Made by a program: the position numbers and the translations under genes
Origin: Flavobacterium columnare NBRC 100251 = ATCC 23463
Lineage (GTDB): Bacteria; Bacteroidota; Bacteroidia; Flavobacteriales; Flavobacteriaceae
Assembly (NCBI RefSeq): GCF_002530675.1
Contig: NZ_PCMX01000079.1
Location: forward strand, 1 to 46,493
Reading direction: 5' to 3'
Length of the DNA: 46,493 nt
Shown here: piece by piece, positions 1 to 8,045 of the stretch
Layout of the letters: every line of letters begins with the position of its first letter
Position numbering within the stretch: the stretch's first letter is position 1
The notes under the pieces: generated by a model
Seen by the model: only the letters and a program-made list of their open reading frames with translations
What the model was told of the DNA's origin: nothing
Databases searched by the model: none

Positions 1-96
1 ATATATACTCTTATATAAGTTTCTTTGTGCATTTTTTAATCTATAAAAAGCTAATTCAAAGTTTTCTGTCGTTAAGAGTTTTTCATATTGATTCAT
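1..96 (-). CDS. N-terminal fragment of a possible reverse transcriptase (cut by window edge)
   Basis: An ATG at 94-96 opens a minus-strand frame that stays open for 32 codons to the window edge. The peptide begins MNQYEKLLTTENFELAFYRL and continues with an RNLYK segment. From memory, an opening of the form ENFxLAFxRLxxxxRNLYK is seen at the N-terminus of some bacterial reverse transcriptases of the retron/DRT kind, so an RNA-directed DNA polymerase is my best guess. None of the catalytic motifs (such as YxDD) is inside the window, so the function is unproven. The gene lies downstream of, and in the same direction as, purL, but purL has its own terminator, so it is probably a separate unit. 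Confidence 0.4.
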   Translation of the reverse strand, partial: MNQYEKLLTTENFELAFYRLKNAQRNLYKSIY

Positions 97-163
97 TTAT
101 CTTTTAATTTTAAAAAATATACTATTTTTTATTCGCATTTACCAAATATAAAAAATCTCCCAC

Positions 164-189
164 AAAAAAAGCGGTCTTACAACCGCTTT
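164..189 (-). terminator. Rho-independent terminator of purL
   Basis: AAAGCGGT (168-175) pairs with ACCGCTTT (182-189) around a 6-nt loop. Read on the minus strand, the stem runs straight into seven T. It lies a few bases after the purL stop codon. Confidence 0.85.
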
Positions 190-193
190 CCTT

Positions 194-3100
194 TTATTTA
201 TTTTGATTCTCAATCCATTTTCTGGCATTAACAAAAGCTTCTAACCAAGGCGAAACTTCATCTTTTTGCTCGCGGTCTGGGTAATGTGCCCAGTTCCAAG
301 GGAAGATCGAACGCTCAATATGTGGCATCATTACTAAATGGCGTCCTGTAGTGTCGCACATCATGGCAGTGTTATAGTCGGAACCATTTGGGTTAGCTGG
401 ATAACCTTCGTAAGCATATTTACCTACAATGTTGTATTTATCCTCACTGTATGGTAATTTGAATTTACCTTCACCGTGCGAAATCCAAACTCCTAAAGTC
501 AATCCTTCTAAAGAAGATAACATCACGGAGTTATTCTTTTGAATTTTAACTGAAGTAAAGCCACTCTCGTGTTTGTTAGAAGTGTTATGGTGCATTTTGC
601 CGTGTACTTCGTGTTCTGGATTGATCAATTCTAATTCCATTAACAACTGACAACCGTTGCAAATTCCAACCGACAAAGTATCTTCTCTCTTAAAGAAGTT
701 TTGTAAAGCGGTATTTGCTTTTTCATTGTATAAGAAAGCACCAGCCCAACCTTTTGCTGAACCTAATACATCTGAGTTAGAGAAACCACCCACAGCTCCA
801 ATAAATTGGATATCTTCAAGAGTTTCACGACCCGAAATTAAGTCGGTCATGTGCACGTCTTTTACATCAAAACCAGCTAAGTACATCGCATTGGCCATTT
901 CACGCTCGGAATTACTTCCTTTTTCACGGATGATGGCCGCCTTCGGTCTGTCATTGCGAGGATATGAAGCAATCTTACCGCTGAAATTTTCAGGGAATAC
1001 AAACTGTAAAGGTTGATTTTTATAGTTATTGTATCTTTCTTGAGCCATTCCGTTTTTAGATTGTTTCGAATCTAAAAGGAAGGAAGTTTTGTACCAGGTG
1101 TCTCTTAATTGCGCTACATCAAAATGGAATTGGTCATTGAAGTTTTTGATTGAAACGGTGTTTCCTTCAGTAACGGTTCCAATTTTGAATACCTTTACAT
1201 TGCGTTTTGCAAAAGCTAAATCTATGGCATCATCTCCTAAATTAGACTGGAATACCAACCCAATGTTTTCGTTGAATAACGCTTTTACCGTATCGACTTC
1301 GTTTAATATCGTCAAATCAATGGTTGCACCCACATTTACATCAGCAAAACACATTTCAAGTAAAGTAGTGATTAAACCACCGCTACCTACATCGTGTCCC
1401 GCACTAATGTTTCTCTCTTTGATTTGGTTTTGGATTTCGTTGAATGCTTTACGCACATAAACGGCATCTTTCATCGTTGGTACTTCATTACCAATTTTAT
1501 TTAAAATTTGGTAGAAAGAAGAACCGCCTAATTTGAAATTATCTTGTGAAAGGTTGATATAGTAAATGTTACCGCCGTTTTTCTTAAGTACAGGTTCAAC
1601 TACTTTAGTAATGTTTGAACAGCTTCCCATAGCCGAAATAATTACCGTTCCGGGTGCAATTACTTCATCATTAGGGTATTTTTGCTTCATTGAAAGCGAG
1701 TCTTTACCCGTTGGGATATTGATGCCTAATTCGATAGCAAAATCCGAACAACCTTTTACTGCTTCATATAAACGAGCATCTTCACCTTCATTTTTACAAG
1801 GCCACATCCAGTTCGCTGATAAAGAAACCGATTGTAATCCGTCTTTTAAAGGAGCCCAAACTAAGTTGGATAATGCTTCACCAATGGCATTTTTTGAACC
1901 TGCCACTGGATCTACAATTGCGGCTACTGGAGCGTGTCCTATTGAAGTCGCAATACCTTCTTTTCCTTTATAGTCTAATGCCATTACCCCAACATTATTC
2001 AATGGTAATTGTAACGGACCTGCACATTGTTGTTTCGCAACTCGACCACCTACACAACGGTCAACTTTATTGGTTAACCAGTCTTTGCACGCTACTGCTT
2101 CCAACTGTAGCATTTGATTTAAGTAGTTTGGAATATCAGCAACAGTATAATCAGGATTTGAATAGTTACGATTAATCTTTTTATCCGTCATAATCGTTTT
2201 AGGTGAACTACCAAAGAAATCTTCTAAAGCATAATCCATTGGTTTTGCCCCTGTTGTTTTCGATTCGAAAGTAAAACGATGATCATTCGTTACATCACCC
2301 ACAGTGTACATAGGCGAACGCTCTCTTTCTGCAATACGGTTTAGAGTTTCGATATCTTTTTCACCAATGACTAATCCCATACGTTCTTGAGATTCATTAC
2401 CGATGATTTCCTTTGCCGAAAGGGTAGGGTCACCCACAGGTAATTTATCTAAATCGATATGTCCACCAGTAGCTTCTACTAATTCTGATAAACAGTTTAA
2501 GTGTCCACCAGCTCCGTGGTCGTGAATCGAAACAATAGGGTTATTGTCACTTTCAACTAATCCACGAATGGCATTAGCCGCACGTTTTTGCATTTCAGGA
2601 TTCGAACGTTGAATGGCGTTTAATTCGATACCTGAACCGAAAGCCCCTGTATCAGCAGAAGATACCGCAGCACCTCCCATACCAATTCTATAGTTTTCAC
2701 CCCCTAAAATAACGATTTTATCGCCTGCTTTAGGTTCGTGTTTTTTAGCTTGTTCTAATTTTCCGTAGCCAATACCACCCGCTTGCATAATTACTTTGTC
2801 GAAACCTAATTTGCGAGCCTCTTCTTCGTGTTCAAAAGTTAAAATTGAACCCGTAATAAGCGGTTGACCAAATTTATTACCAAAATCAGAAGCCCCGTTA
2901 GACGCTTTGATTAAAATATCCATAGGAGTTTGGTACAACCAAGCTCTTTCGTCCATTGCATTTTCCCAAGGGCGATTTTCTTCTAAACGAGAGTAAGAAG
3001 TCATGTACACCGCTGTACCAGCTAAGGGTAATGAACCTTGTCCACCTGCTAAACGGTCACGAATTTCACCTCCTGAACCTGTAGCGGCACCGTTGAAAGG

Positions 3101-3868
3101 TTCTACCGTAGTAGGGAAGTTGTGGGTTTCAGCTTTTAAGGATAATACCGATTCGAATTCCTTTTCTTGGTAAAAATCAGGTTTGTCAGCACTTTTTGGG
3201 GCAAACTGAACGGCAGTAGGTCCTTTTACAAAAGCTACGTTGTCTTTATAGGCTGAAACAATCTCGTTAGGATGTGTTTCAGAAGTTTTTTTAATTAATT
3301 TGAATAGGGAAGTAGGTTGTTCTTCGCCATCAATGACAAAAGTTCCGTTGAAAATTTTGTGACGGCAGTGTTCTGAATTGGCTTGTGAGAAAGCAAAAAT
3401 TTCAGAATCAGTTAGTTTTCTTCCAATTTTAGTTGAAAGATTATGTAAATATTCCACCTCTTCTGGGCTTAAAGCCAAACCTTCTTGTTGGTTATAAGCT
3501 TCAATATCTTCAATTTCCAGAATGGGCTCCGGTTGAATATTAATGGTATAAATTTCTTGATTTAACTCCGAATATTTTTGAGACAGCATAGGGTCGAAAT
3601 CCGAAAAATCTGGAGTAACTTTTTGGAACTCTTCAATGCGAATAATTCCAGAAATACCCATGTTTTGAGTGATTTCAACGGCGTTTGTGCTCCACGGAGT
3701 TACCATAGCCGCGCGGGGACCAACAAAAAAATCCGCTAATACGGATTTTTCTATTTTATGTGCGTCGCCAAAAAGCCAGTTTAATTTTGTAATGTCTTCA
3801 GTCGATAATTCGTTTTGCGTTTGTACAGCAAATACAGTGTTGGTTGCGTTACCAAAAAAATGAATCAT
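194..3868 (-). CDS. purL: Phosphoribosylformylglycinamidine synthase (single-chain type)
   Basis: FGAM synthase carries out the ATP- and glutamine-dependent fourth step of de novo purine synthesis in the cytoplasm. The 1224-aa length fits the large single-chain form, in which PurS-like, PurL and PurQ parts are fused, rather than the split three-subunit enzyme. The central part carries the SLKAETHNFPTTVEPFNGAA stretch and HDHGAGGHLN near residue 450. The C-terminal glutamine amidotransferase domain begins near residue 955, has the nucleophile Cys in GICNGCQ near residue 1070, and has the partner His and Glu in PHIERSIFPW near residue 1180. The gene is monocistronic, with a -7 box about 30 nt upstream and a clear terminator. 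It has noticeably higher GC than most neighbours, as expected for a conserved housekeeping gene. Confidence 0.97.
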   Translation of the reverse strand: MIHFFGNATNTVFAVQTQNELSTEDITKLNWLFGDAHKIEKSVLADFFVGPRAAMVTPWSTNAVEITQNMGISGIIRIEEFQKVTPDFSDFDPMLSQKYSELNQEIYTINIQPEPILEIEDIEAYNQQEGLALSPEEVEYLHNLSTKIGRKLTDSEIFAFSQANSEHCRHKIFNGTFVIDGEEQPTSLFKLIKKTSETHPNEIVSAYKDNVAFVKGPTAVQFAPKSADKPDFYQEKEFESVLSLKAETHNFPTTVEPFNGAATGSGGEIRDRLAGGQGSLPLAGTAVYMTSYSRLEENRPWENAMDERAWLYQTPMDILIKASNGASDFGNKFGQPLITGSILTFEHEEEARKLGFDKVIMQAGGIGYGKLEQAKKHEPKAGDKIVILGGENYRIGMGGAAVSSADTGAFGSGIELNAIQRSNPEMQKRAANAIRGLVESDNNPIVSIHDHGAGGHLNCLSELVEATGGHIDLDKLPVGDPTLSAKEIIGNESQERMGLVIGEKDIETLNRIAERERSPMYTVGDVTNDHRFTFESKTTGAKPMDYALEDFFGSSPKTIMTDKKINRNYSNPDYTVADIPNYLNQMLQLEAVACKDWLTNKVDRCVGGRVAKQQCAGPLQLPLNNVGVMALDYKGKEGIATSIGHAPVAAIVDPVAGSKNAIGEALSNLVWAPLKDGLQSVSLSANWMWPCKNEGEDARLYEAVKGCSDFAIELGINIPTGKDSLSMKQKYPNDEVIAPGTVIISAMGSCSNITKVVEPVLKKNGGNIYYINLSQDNFKLGGSSFYQILNKIGNEVPTMKDAVYVRKAFNEIQNQIKERNISAGHDVGSGGLITTLLEMCFADVNVGATIDLTILNEVDTVKALFNENIGLVFQSNLGDDAIDLAFAKRNVKVFKIGTVTEGNTVSIKNFNDQFHFDVAQLRDTWYKTSFLLDSKQSKNGMAQERYNNYKNQPLQFVFPENFSGKIASYPRNDRPKAAIIREKGSNSEREMANAMYLAGFDVKDVHMTDLISGRETLEDIQFIGAVGGFSNSDVLGSAKGWAGAFLYNEKANTALQNFFKREDTLSVGICNGCQLLMELELINPEHEVHGKMHHNTSNKHESGFTSVKIQKNNSVMLSSLEGLTLGVWISHGEGKFKLPYSEDKYNIVGKYAYEGYPANPNGSDYNTAMMCDTTGRHLVMMPHIERSIFPWNWAHYPDREQKDEVSPWLEAFVNARKWIENQNK

Positions 3869-3895
3869 TGTTGTGTGTTGTTGTGTTTGTCATGG

Positions 3896-3903
3896 CAAAT
3901 GTA
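3896..3903 (-). promoter_or_regulatory. -7 box for purL
   Basis: TACATTTG on the minus strand matches the Bacteroidota -7 consensus TAnnTTTG and lies about 27 nt before the purL ATG. No good -33 TTG is visible at the usual 19-nt spacing. Confidence 0.45.
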
Positions 3904-3937
3904 ATACTTACTTTTTGAAAAATGAAATAAGATTTTT

Positions 3938-3957
3938 AAAACACTTAAAAGTGTTTT
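3938..3957. repeat. 9-bp perfect hairpin between purL and the next gene
   Basis: AAAACACTT (3938-3946) is the exact reverse complement of AAGTGTTTT (3949-3957), with a 2-nt loop. It sits between two divergent genes and could be an operator; the T-run after it is too short for a convincing terminator. Confidence 0.35.
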
Positions 3958-4032
3958 TACTGCATTTCATCGGTTTTTTTGGTTAATTGTTATTATTTAA
4001 AGTTGATTTGTAGAAAAATAACAAGTAAGATT

Positions 4033-6579
4033 ATGAAGACCTATTTAATAACAGTTTTGCTGTTTTTTAATTTTAATTTTTATTCGCAGTCTTTTATTTT
4101 TAATCAAAAGCTATATAAGTCAATAGAAGATAAGGCTATTAGATTTGATGAAATTAATAGAAGAGTTGAAGAATCTTTTAAAAATCGTGATATTAATGCG
4201 AAAGGGAGTGGATGGAAAGTATACCAAAGATGGAAGTATATTTCGAGTTTTGAAGTAGATGAAAATGGTTATCTACCTAACTCGAAAGGTGTTAGGGAAA
4301 TGAAAAAGGCATTTAGGGAGAGTCCAGTTCTTAATGATCAAGTTTATGAAAAATCATTAAATAATTTATGGACACCCGCAGGGCCTTTTACATATACGAG
4401 TAAAGGGTCTCGTAGTTCAGGTCTAGGTAGACTAAACTGTTCTGTTACGGATCCTACTAATGAAAATATAATTTATGTAGGAGCAGCTACAGGAGGTGTT
4501 TGGAAATCTATAGATGGAGGGTTAAGTTGGTCTCCTAAAACTGATTTTATAGATTCAATAGGTATTTCAGGATTAGCAATAGATCCTAATAATACGAATG
4601 TAATCTATGCAATGACAGGAGATGCTGATGGAACGGATGTAGAATTTGATGGTCTTTACAAATCAAATGATGCAGGTGAAACTTGGGTAAAAATGGGGTT
4701 AACAGATATAAATTATGGAAGAACAATATTGATAGATCCTAATAATAGTAATGTTGTAATTGTAGGGACAAATTCTGGGGTGTATCGTTCGCAGGATGGA
4801 GGGCTTACTTTTGAGCAAACTTCGGATCAAGAAGTTGTTTATCAACTCCTTTTTAATACCAATGATTCTAATATTGTGTATGCTTCTACTTCAAATGGGA
4901 ATGATACTTTTATTTATAAAAGTATTGATAATGGTTTGACTTGGGAATTAAAGAAAAGTTTTGTGCGAGTAAAAAAAATGCTTATGGCAACTACTCAAGC
5001 GGACTCTAATTATTTGTATTTGTTAGGAGCCAATACATCTGGAAGTTTAAACGGATTTAAAGGGGTTTATTTATCAGTTGATTCAGGAGAAACGTTTACG
5101 CTTAAAAATGATAAAACGAACATATTAGAGGTTTATCAAAGTTATTATGATTTAGCATTGGCAGTATCGCAAACTAATAAAGATTTAATCTATACAGGAT
5201 GCCTAAATTTATGGGGATCAAATGATGGAGGAACAACTTTTACCAGGTTGAATTATTGGACAGATGATACTAGTCCTAGATATACACATGGGGATATTCA
5301 TAATATAAGGACGGTAGGATCTAATGTGTATGTGTGTTCGGATGGTGGAATTTATATTTCTAAAGACAATGGTAATACTTTTGTGAATAGATCCTTTGGT
5401 TTACAAATAAGTCAGTTTTATAAAATAGATACTGCTCCATCTACAAATTCTAAATTAGTAGGAGGCTTACAAGATAATGGAGGTTTTATATCAGATAATG
5501 ATGCTTGGGTAAATTTTCATGGAGGAGATGGTTTAGATACGGCAATAAATCCTGCAATGCCTAATTTAGCATACGGTTTTACACAAAATGGTGGATTTTT
5601 GTATGAATATAATTTTAATTCAGATGATTATGGCTCTTTTATCACAAGTCATTCACCAGGAGAGTGGCTTACTCCACTTGAAATTTCTAGTGCAGGGAAC
5701 ATTTATGGAGGATGGAAAGAAGTAGAGGAATTAGTGAATAAAAAAGTTTGGCAACCAAGGACTAATAATTCTAATGGATATAACATAAGAAACATGAAAG
5801 TTAATCCATTATACCCTAATAGGTTGTTATATTATAGAAAAAGTACTGCTAATCCTAATTTTGATGAATTAATTTATACAGATGAAAACAGAGATAATTC
5901 AGGTAATTTGGTTCCCAGGGTTATTGATCTTCCTCCTGCTCCAGGAATGTTTACTAAAACTTTGGTGGCGATTTGTTTTAATCCTGTAAATCCTAATATT
6001 TTCTATATAATATATGGTACAAAAGTGTATAAAACAGCCGACTCAGGAAAGACTTGGATAAATATAACTTATAATTTACCTTATTCGGTTAGTTATTGTA
6101 TAGCTGCACAAGGAAATCAAAAGAATTCTGTTTATGTAGGGACAAATTTAGGAGTGTATTATTTTGATGAAGAGTCGAATTCTTGGAGTCTTTTTAGCAA
6201 TGGTTTGCCTAGAGTTAAGGTAACAGAGTTAAAAATTAATACTTCTGAGAACAATTTAACGGCTTCTACTTATGGAAGAGGAATATGGAGAGTCGCTTTA
6301 CCAAGTGGAACGCTTGCCGTAGAAGATCATCAATTGGATGTAAATAAAGGAGGTGTTTTTCCTAATCCTTCTAATGGTATTTTTAGACTAAATGTTAATA
6401 TTCAGGAACCTTTAAAAATGGCTGTATATAATATTTCAGGTAAATTAGTTTTTGAAAAAGCATTCCAATCATTAACATCTAATGATGAAATTAATATTTC
6501 AGATAATCCTAAAGGAGTTTATTTGTTAGATATAAAATCAGATCAGTACACCATTAGAAAAAAGATTTTAATAAAATAA
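4033..6579 (+). CDS. Exported beta-propeller (BNR/sortilin-like) protein with T9SS type A sorting domain
   Basis: This 848-aa protein is predicted to be secreted or cell-surface attached through the type IX secretion system. The frame is open from 3979, but I place the start at 4033 because it gives a clean signal peptide (MKTYLITVLLFFNFNFYSQS). The body contains at least eight Asp-box motifs of the SxDxGxTW type, such as SIDGGLSW, SNDAGETW, SIDNGLTW and TADSGKTW, which mark BNR/VPS10-like blades. The last 80 or so residues start with VFPNPSNG and include YNISGKLV and KGVYLLDI, typical of a T9SS type A C-terminal sorting domain. There are no catalytic residues I can name, so it may bind glycans or act as an adhesin. 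It stands alone, with its own terminator. Confidence 0.85.
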   Translation: MKTYLITVLLFFNFNFYSQSFIFNQKLYKSIEDKAIRFDEINRRVEESFKNRDINAKGSGWKVYQRWKYISSFEVDENGYLPNSKGVREMKKAFRESPVLNDQVYEKSLNNLWTPAGPFTYTSKGSRSSGLGRLNCSVTDPTNENIIYVGAATGGVWKSIDGGLSWSPKTDFIDSIGISGLAIDPNNTNVIYAMTGDADGTDVEFDGLYKSNDAGETWVKMGLTDINYGRTILIDPNNSNVVIVGTNSGVYRSQDGGLTFEQTSDQEVVYQLLFNTNDSNIVYASTSNGNDTFIYKSIDNGLTWELKKSFVRVKKMLMATTQADSNYLYLLGANTSGSLNGFKGVYLSVDSGETFTLKNDKTNILEVYQSYYDLALAVSQTNKDLIYTGCLNLWGSNDGGTTFTRLNYWTDDTSPRYTHGDIHNIRTVGSNVYVCSDGGIYISKDNGNTFVNRSFGLQISQFYKIDTAPSTNSKLVGGLQDNGGFISDNDAWVNFHGGDGLDTAINPAMPNLAYGFTQNGGFLYEYNFNSDDYGSFITSHSPGEWLTPLEISSAGNIYGGWKEVEELVNKKVWQPRTNNSNGYNIRNMKVNPLYPNRLLYYRKSTANPNFDELIYTDENRDNSGNLVPRVIDLPPAPGMFTKTLVAICFNPVNPNIFYIIYGTKVYKTADSGKTWINITYNLPYSVSYCIAAQGNQKNSVYVGTNLGVYYFDEESNSWSLFSNGLPRVKVTELKINTSENNLTASTYGRGIWRVALPSGTLAVEDHQLDVNKGGVFPNPSNGIFRLNVNIQEPLKMAVYNISGKLVFEKAFQSLTSNDEINISDNPKGVYLLDIKSDQYTIRKKILIK

Positions 6580-6726
6580 CTTAATTTTAAAGTGTTTTTT
6601 AATGAGTTGCTAGATTGGTTTTTGTATGGTAAATACTCTTTTATTTATATTATAAAAGTAAGTTTAGAAGAATAGTAAAAATGCAAAAAGTTTCCTAGTA
6701 TTAAGTTTTTATTTTTTTTGAATTTA

Positions 6727-6777
6727 AAACCCTGTTTTGAGTGAAATAGCACAAAATAGGGTTTGTTCTTTTATTTT
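6727..6777 (+). terminator. Rho-independent terminator
   Basis: AAACCCTGTTTTG (6727-6739) pairs with CAAAATAGGGTTT (6752-6764) along all 13 positions, counting one G-T wobble, and is followed by a T-rich run. It probably ends the transcript of the T9SS-exported protein gene. Confidence 0.75.
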
Positions 6778-7257
6778 GTAATTGGATTATTTCTAGGATG
6801 AGGGTAGCTACTTTTAAAAAGACAGGAGAATTTTATCATATATTCTTTTTCTGGTTGTAGTGATGACGAAGGAAACAAATTTATTTATAATAAAATAGTA
6901 AGAAACTAATCCATTGTTTGATTGTTACCCCAAACGAGGAAATTACATAAAGGAGTCACATAATGTAATTAGGGATTATTGAACTAAATTATTTGAGACT
7001 TTTTGTTTGTTCTTATACTATAAAAAGGGATGCTATAATAGGGGTGTTTGAAAAACATATTGTTAGAATTTCTATTAGTAGATACAGAATAAGTACTTAT
7101 TAATGAGTATCTAAATTTTTACTAGATCGTATTTGAATCAAGAGGTTGGCTTCTACAATAGACTGAAATAACTATAAATCCTGAATTATATGAAAAGATG
7201 ATTTAAAATTTAGATTTTAAAGAAAAAGAATGTATAAATGATTAATAATTTTAAAAA
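6778..7257. other. Non-coding spacer, no gene seen
   Basis: No open frame with a plausible start or family resemblance is present. A short frame near 6829-6910 reads SGCSDDEG, which looks like a lipoprotein lipobox plus acidic export signal, but it has no start codon. If anything it is a decayed lipoprotein remnant. Confidence 0.5.
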
Positions 7258-7938
7258 TTACTCGGCCATTTTTCGTAATTGGTTTTTATTTTTAATGGCA
7301 ATTTTTTTTCCTGATATGCTGATTAATTCTTGTTTGTTTAATTCAGAAAGGAGCCTGATGCAACTTTCGGTGGCAGTACCTATTATACCAGCTAATTCTT
7401 CACGAGAGAGTTGGATACGGAGTGAACCGTCCTCATTGTTGCCAAAGGTTTCCTCCAAATAAATGAGCGTTTCGGCTAAACGTTCTTTTACGCTTTTTTG
7501 AGCCATTGATACCATGTGATCATCAGCCTCTTTTAAATCGCCACAAATAGTCTTCATTACATTCATAGAAAACTGATTGTTTTGATTAAAAAATTTTAAA
7601 ATTTCACTTTTAGGTACAAAACACACTTCCATATCTTCTAAGGCAACAGCACTCAAATTAGCGGGTTCTTCGCTTATCATTGATCGTTGTCCTAAAAGTT
7701 CACCTGCTTTTACCAGTTTTACAATTTGATCTTTACCATTAGTACTCAGTTTGGTCATTTTGCAAATACCATCTTTTATACAAAAGACTCCGTTAGTCAT
7801 TTCACCTTCTTCAAAGATAGGTTCCCCTTTTTTAATGGTGTATGACGTTTTGCATTCGGCCATTCGTAATAATTCGTCCTTTGTTAGGGCCTTCAAAGAA
7901 CTGAATTGCCTAACGATACATTGTTCACATTTGCTCAT
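7258..7938 (-). CDS. Crp/Fnr family transcriptional regulator beside the cbb3 oxidase genes
   Basis: This is a 226-aa protein with an N-terminal cyclic-nucleotide-binding-like beta-roll (about residues 20-140) and a C-terminal Crp winged helix (LSREELAGIIGTATESCIRL near residue 180). I chose the ATG at 7938 over the one at 7956 because a TATCTTTG -7 box at 7958-7965 would start transcription between them. The N-terminus reads MSKCEQC, and further Cys residues occur at AEC and in FCIKDGIC. These could bind an Fe-S cluster as in true Fnr, but the spacing is not the E. coli one, so oxygen sensing is inferred. It is divergent from ccoI, with Fnr-like boxes before ccoI and ccoS, so it probably controls the oxidase locus and itself. 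Confidence 0.9.
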   Translation of the reverse strand: MSKCEQCIVRQFSSLKALTKDELLRMAECKTSYTIKKGEPIFEEGEMTNGVFCIKDGICKMTKLSTNGKDQIVKLVKAGELLGQRSMISEEPANLSAVALEDMEVCFVPKSEILKFFNQNNQFSMNVMKTICGDLKEADDHMVSMAQKSVKERLAETLIYLEETFGNNEDGSLRIQLSREELAGIIGTATESCIRLLSELNKQELISISGKKIAIKNKNQLRKMAE

Positions 7939-7957
7939 AAACACAAAATTCAGCATT

Positions 7958-7965
7958 CAAAGATA
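7958..7965 (-). promoter_or_regulatory. -7 box of the Crp/Fnr gene
   Basis: TATCTTTG on the minus strand fits TAnnTTTG. It would give a start near 7951 and a short leader before the ATG at 7938. Confidence 0.55.
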
Positions 7966-7972
7966 TTCAAAG

Positions 7973-7988
7973 TATGATAAATATCATA
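7973..7988. promoter_or_regulatory. Fnr/Crp-type operator between the regulator and ccoI
   Basis: TATGATAAATATCATA is a perfect 6-bp dyad with a 4-nt spacer and contains TGAT-N4-ATCA, the core of the Fnr consensus TTGAT-N4-ATCAA. It lies 37 nt (start to start) before GAATTTTG at 8010, a class II activator position for ccoI, and inside the -33/-7 region of the divergent regulator gene. Confidence 0.7.
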
Positions 7989-8009
7989 GTAAAATTATCA
8001 ATAACAAAG

Positions 8010-8017
8010 GAATTTTG
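8010..8017 (+). promoter_or_regulatory. Degenerate -7 box for ccoI
   Basis: GAATTTTG differs from TAnnTTTG only at its first base. Its offset from the Fnr box is identical to that of the better match before ccoS. Weak -7 boxes are common where an activator is needed. Confidence 0.45.
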
Positions 8018-8045
8018 TTTAAGGTTTAAAAGAGCAAATTAATTT

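Noticed and set aside
657..2175. Plus-strand frames of 100-135 codons opposite purL
   Set aside because: They are antisense shadows of purL, which has complete family motifs.
6829..6910. Lipobox-like SGCSDDEG frame
   Set aside because: No start codon and a stop shortly upstream; too short to call more than a possible remnant.
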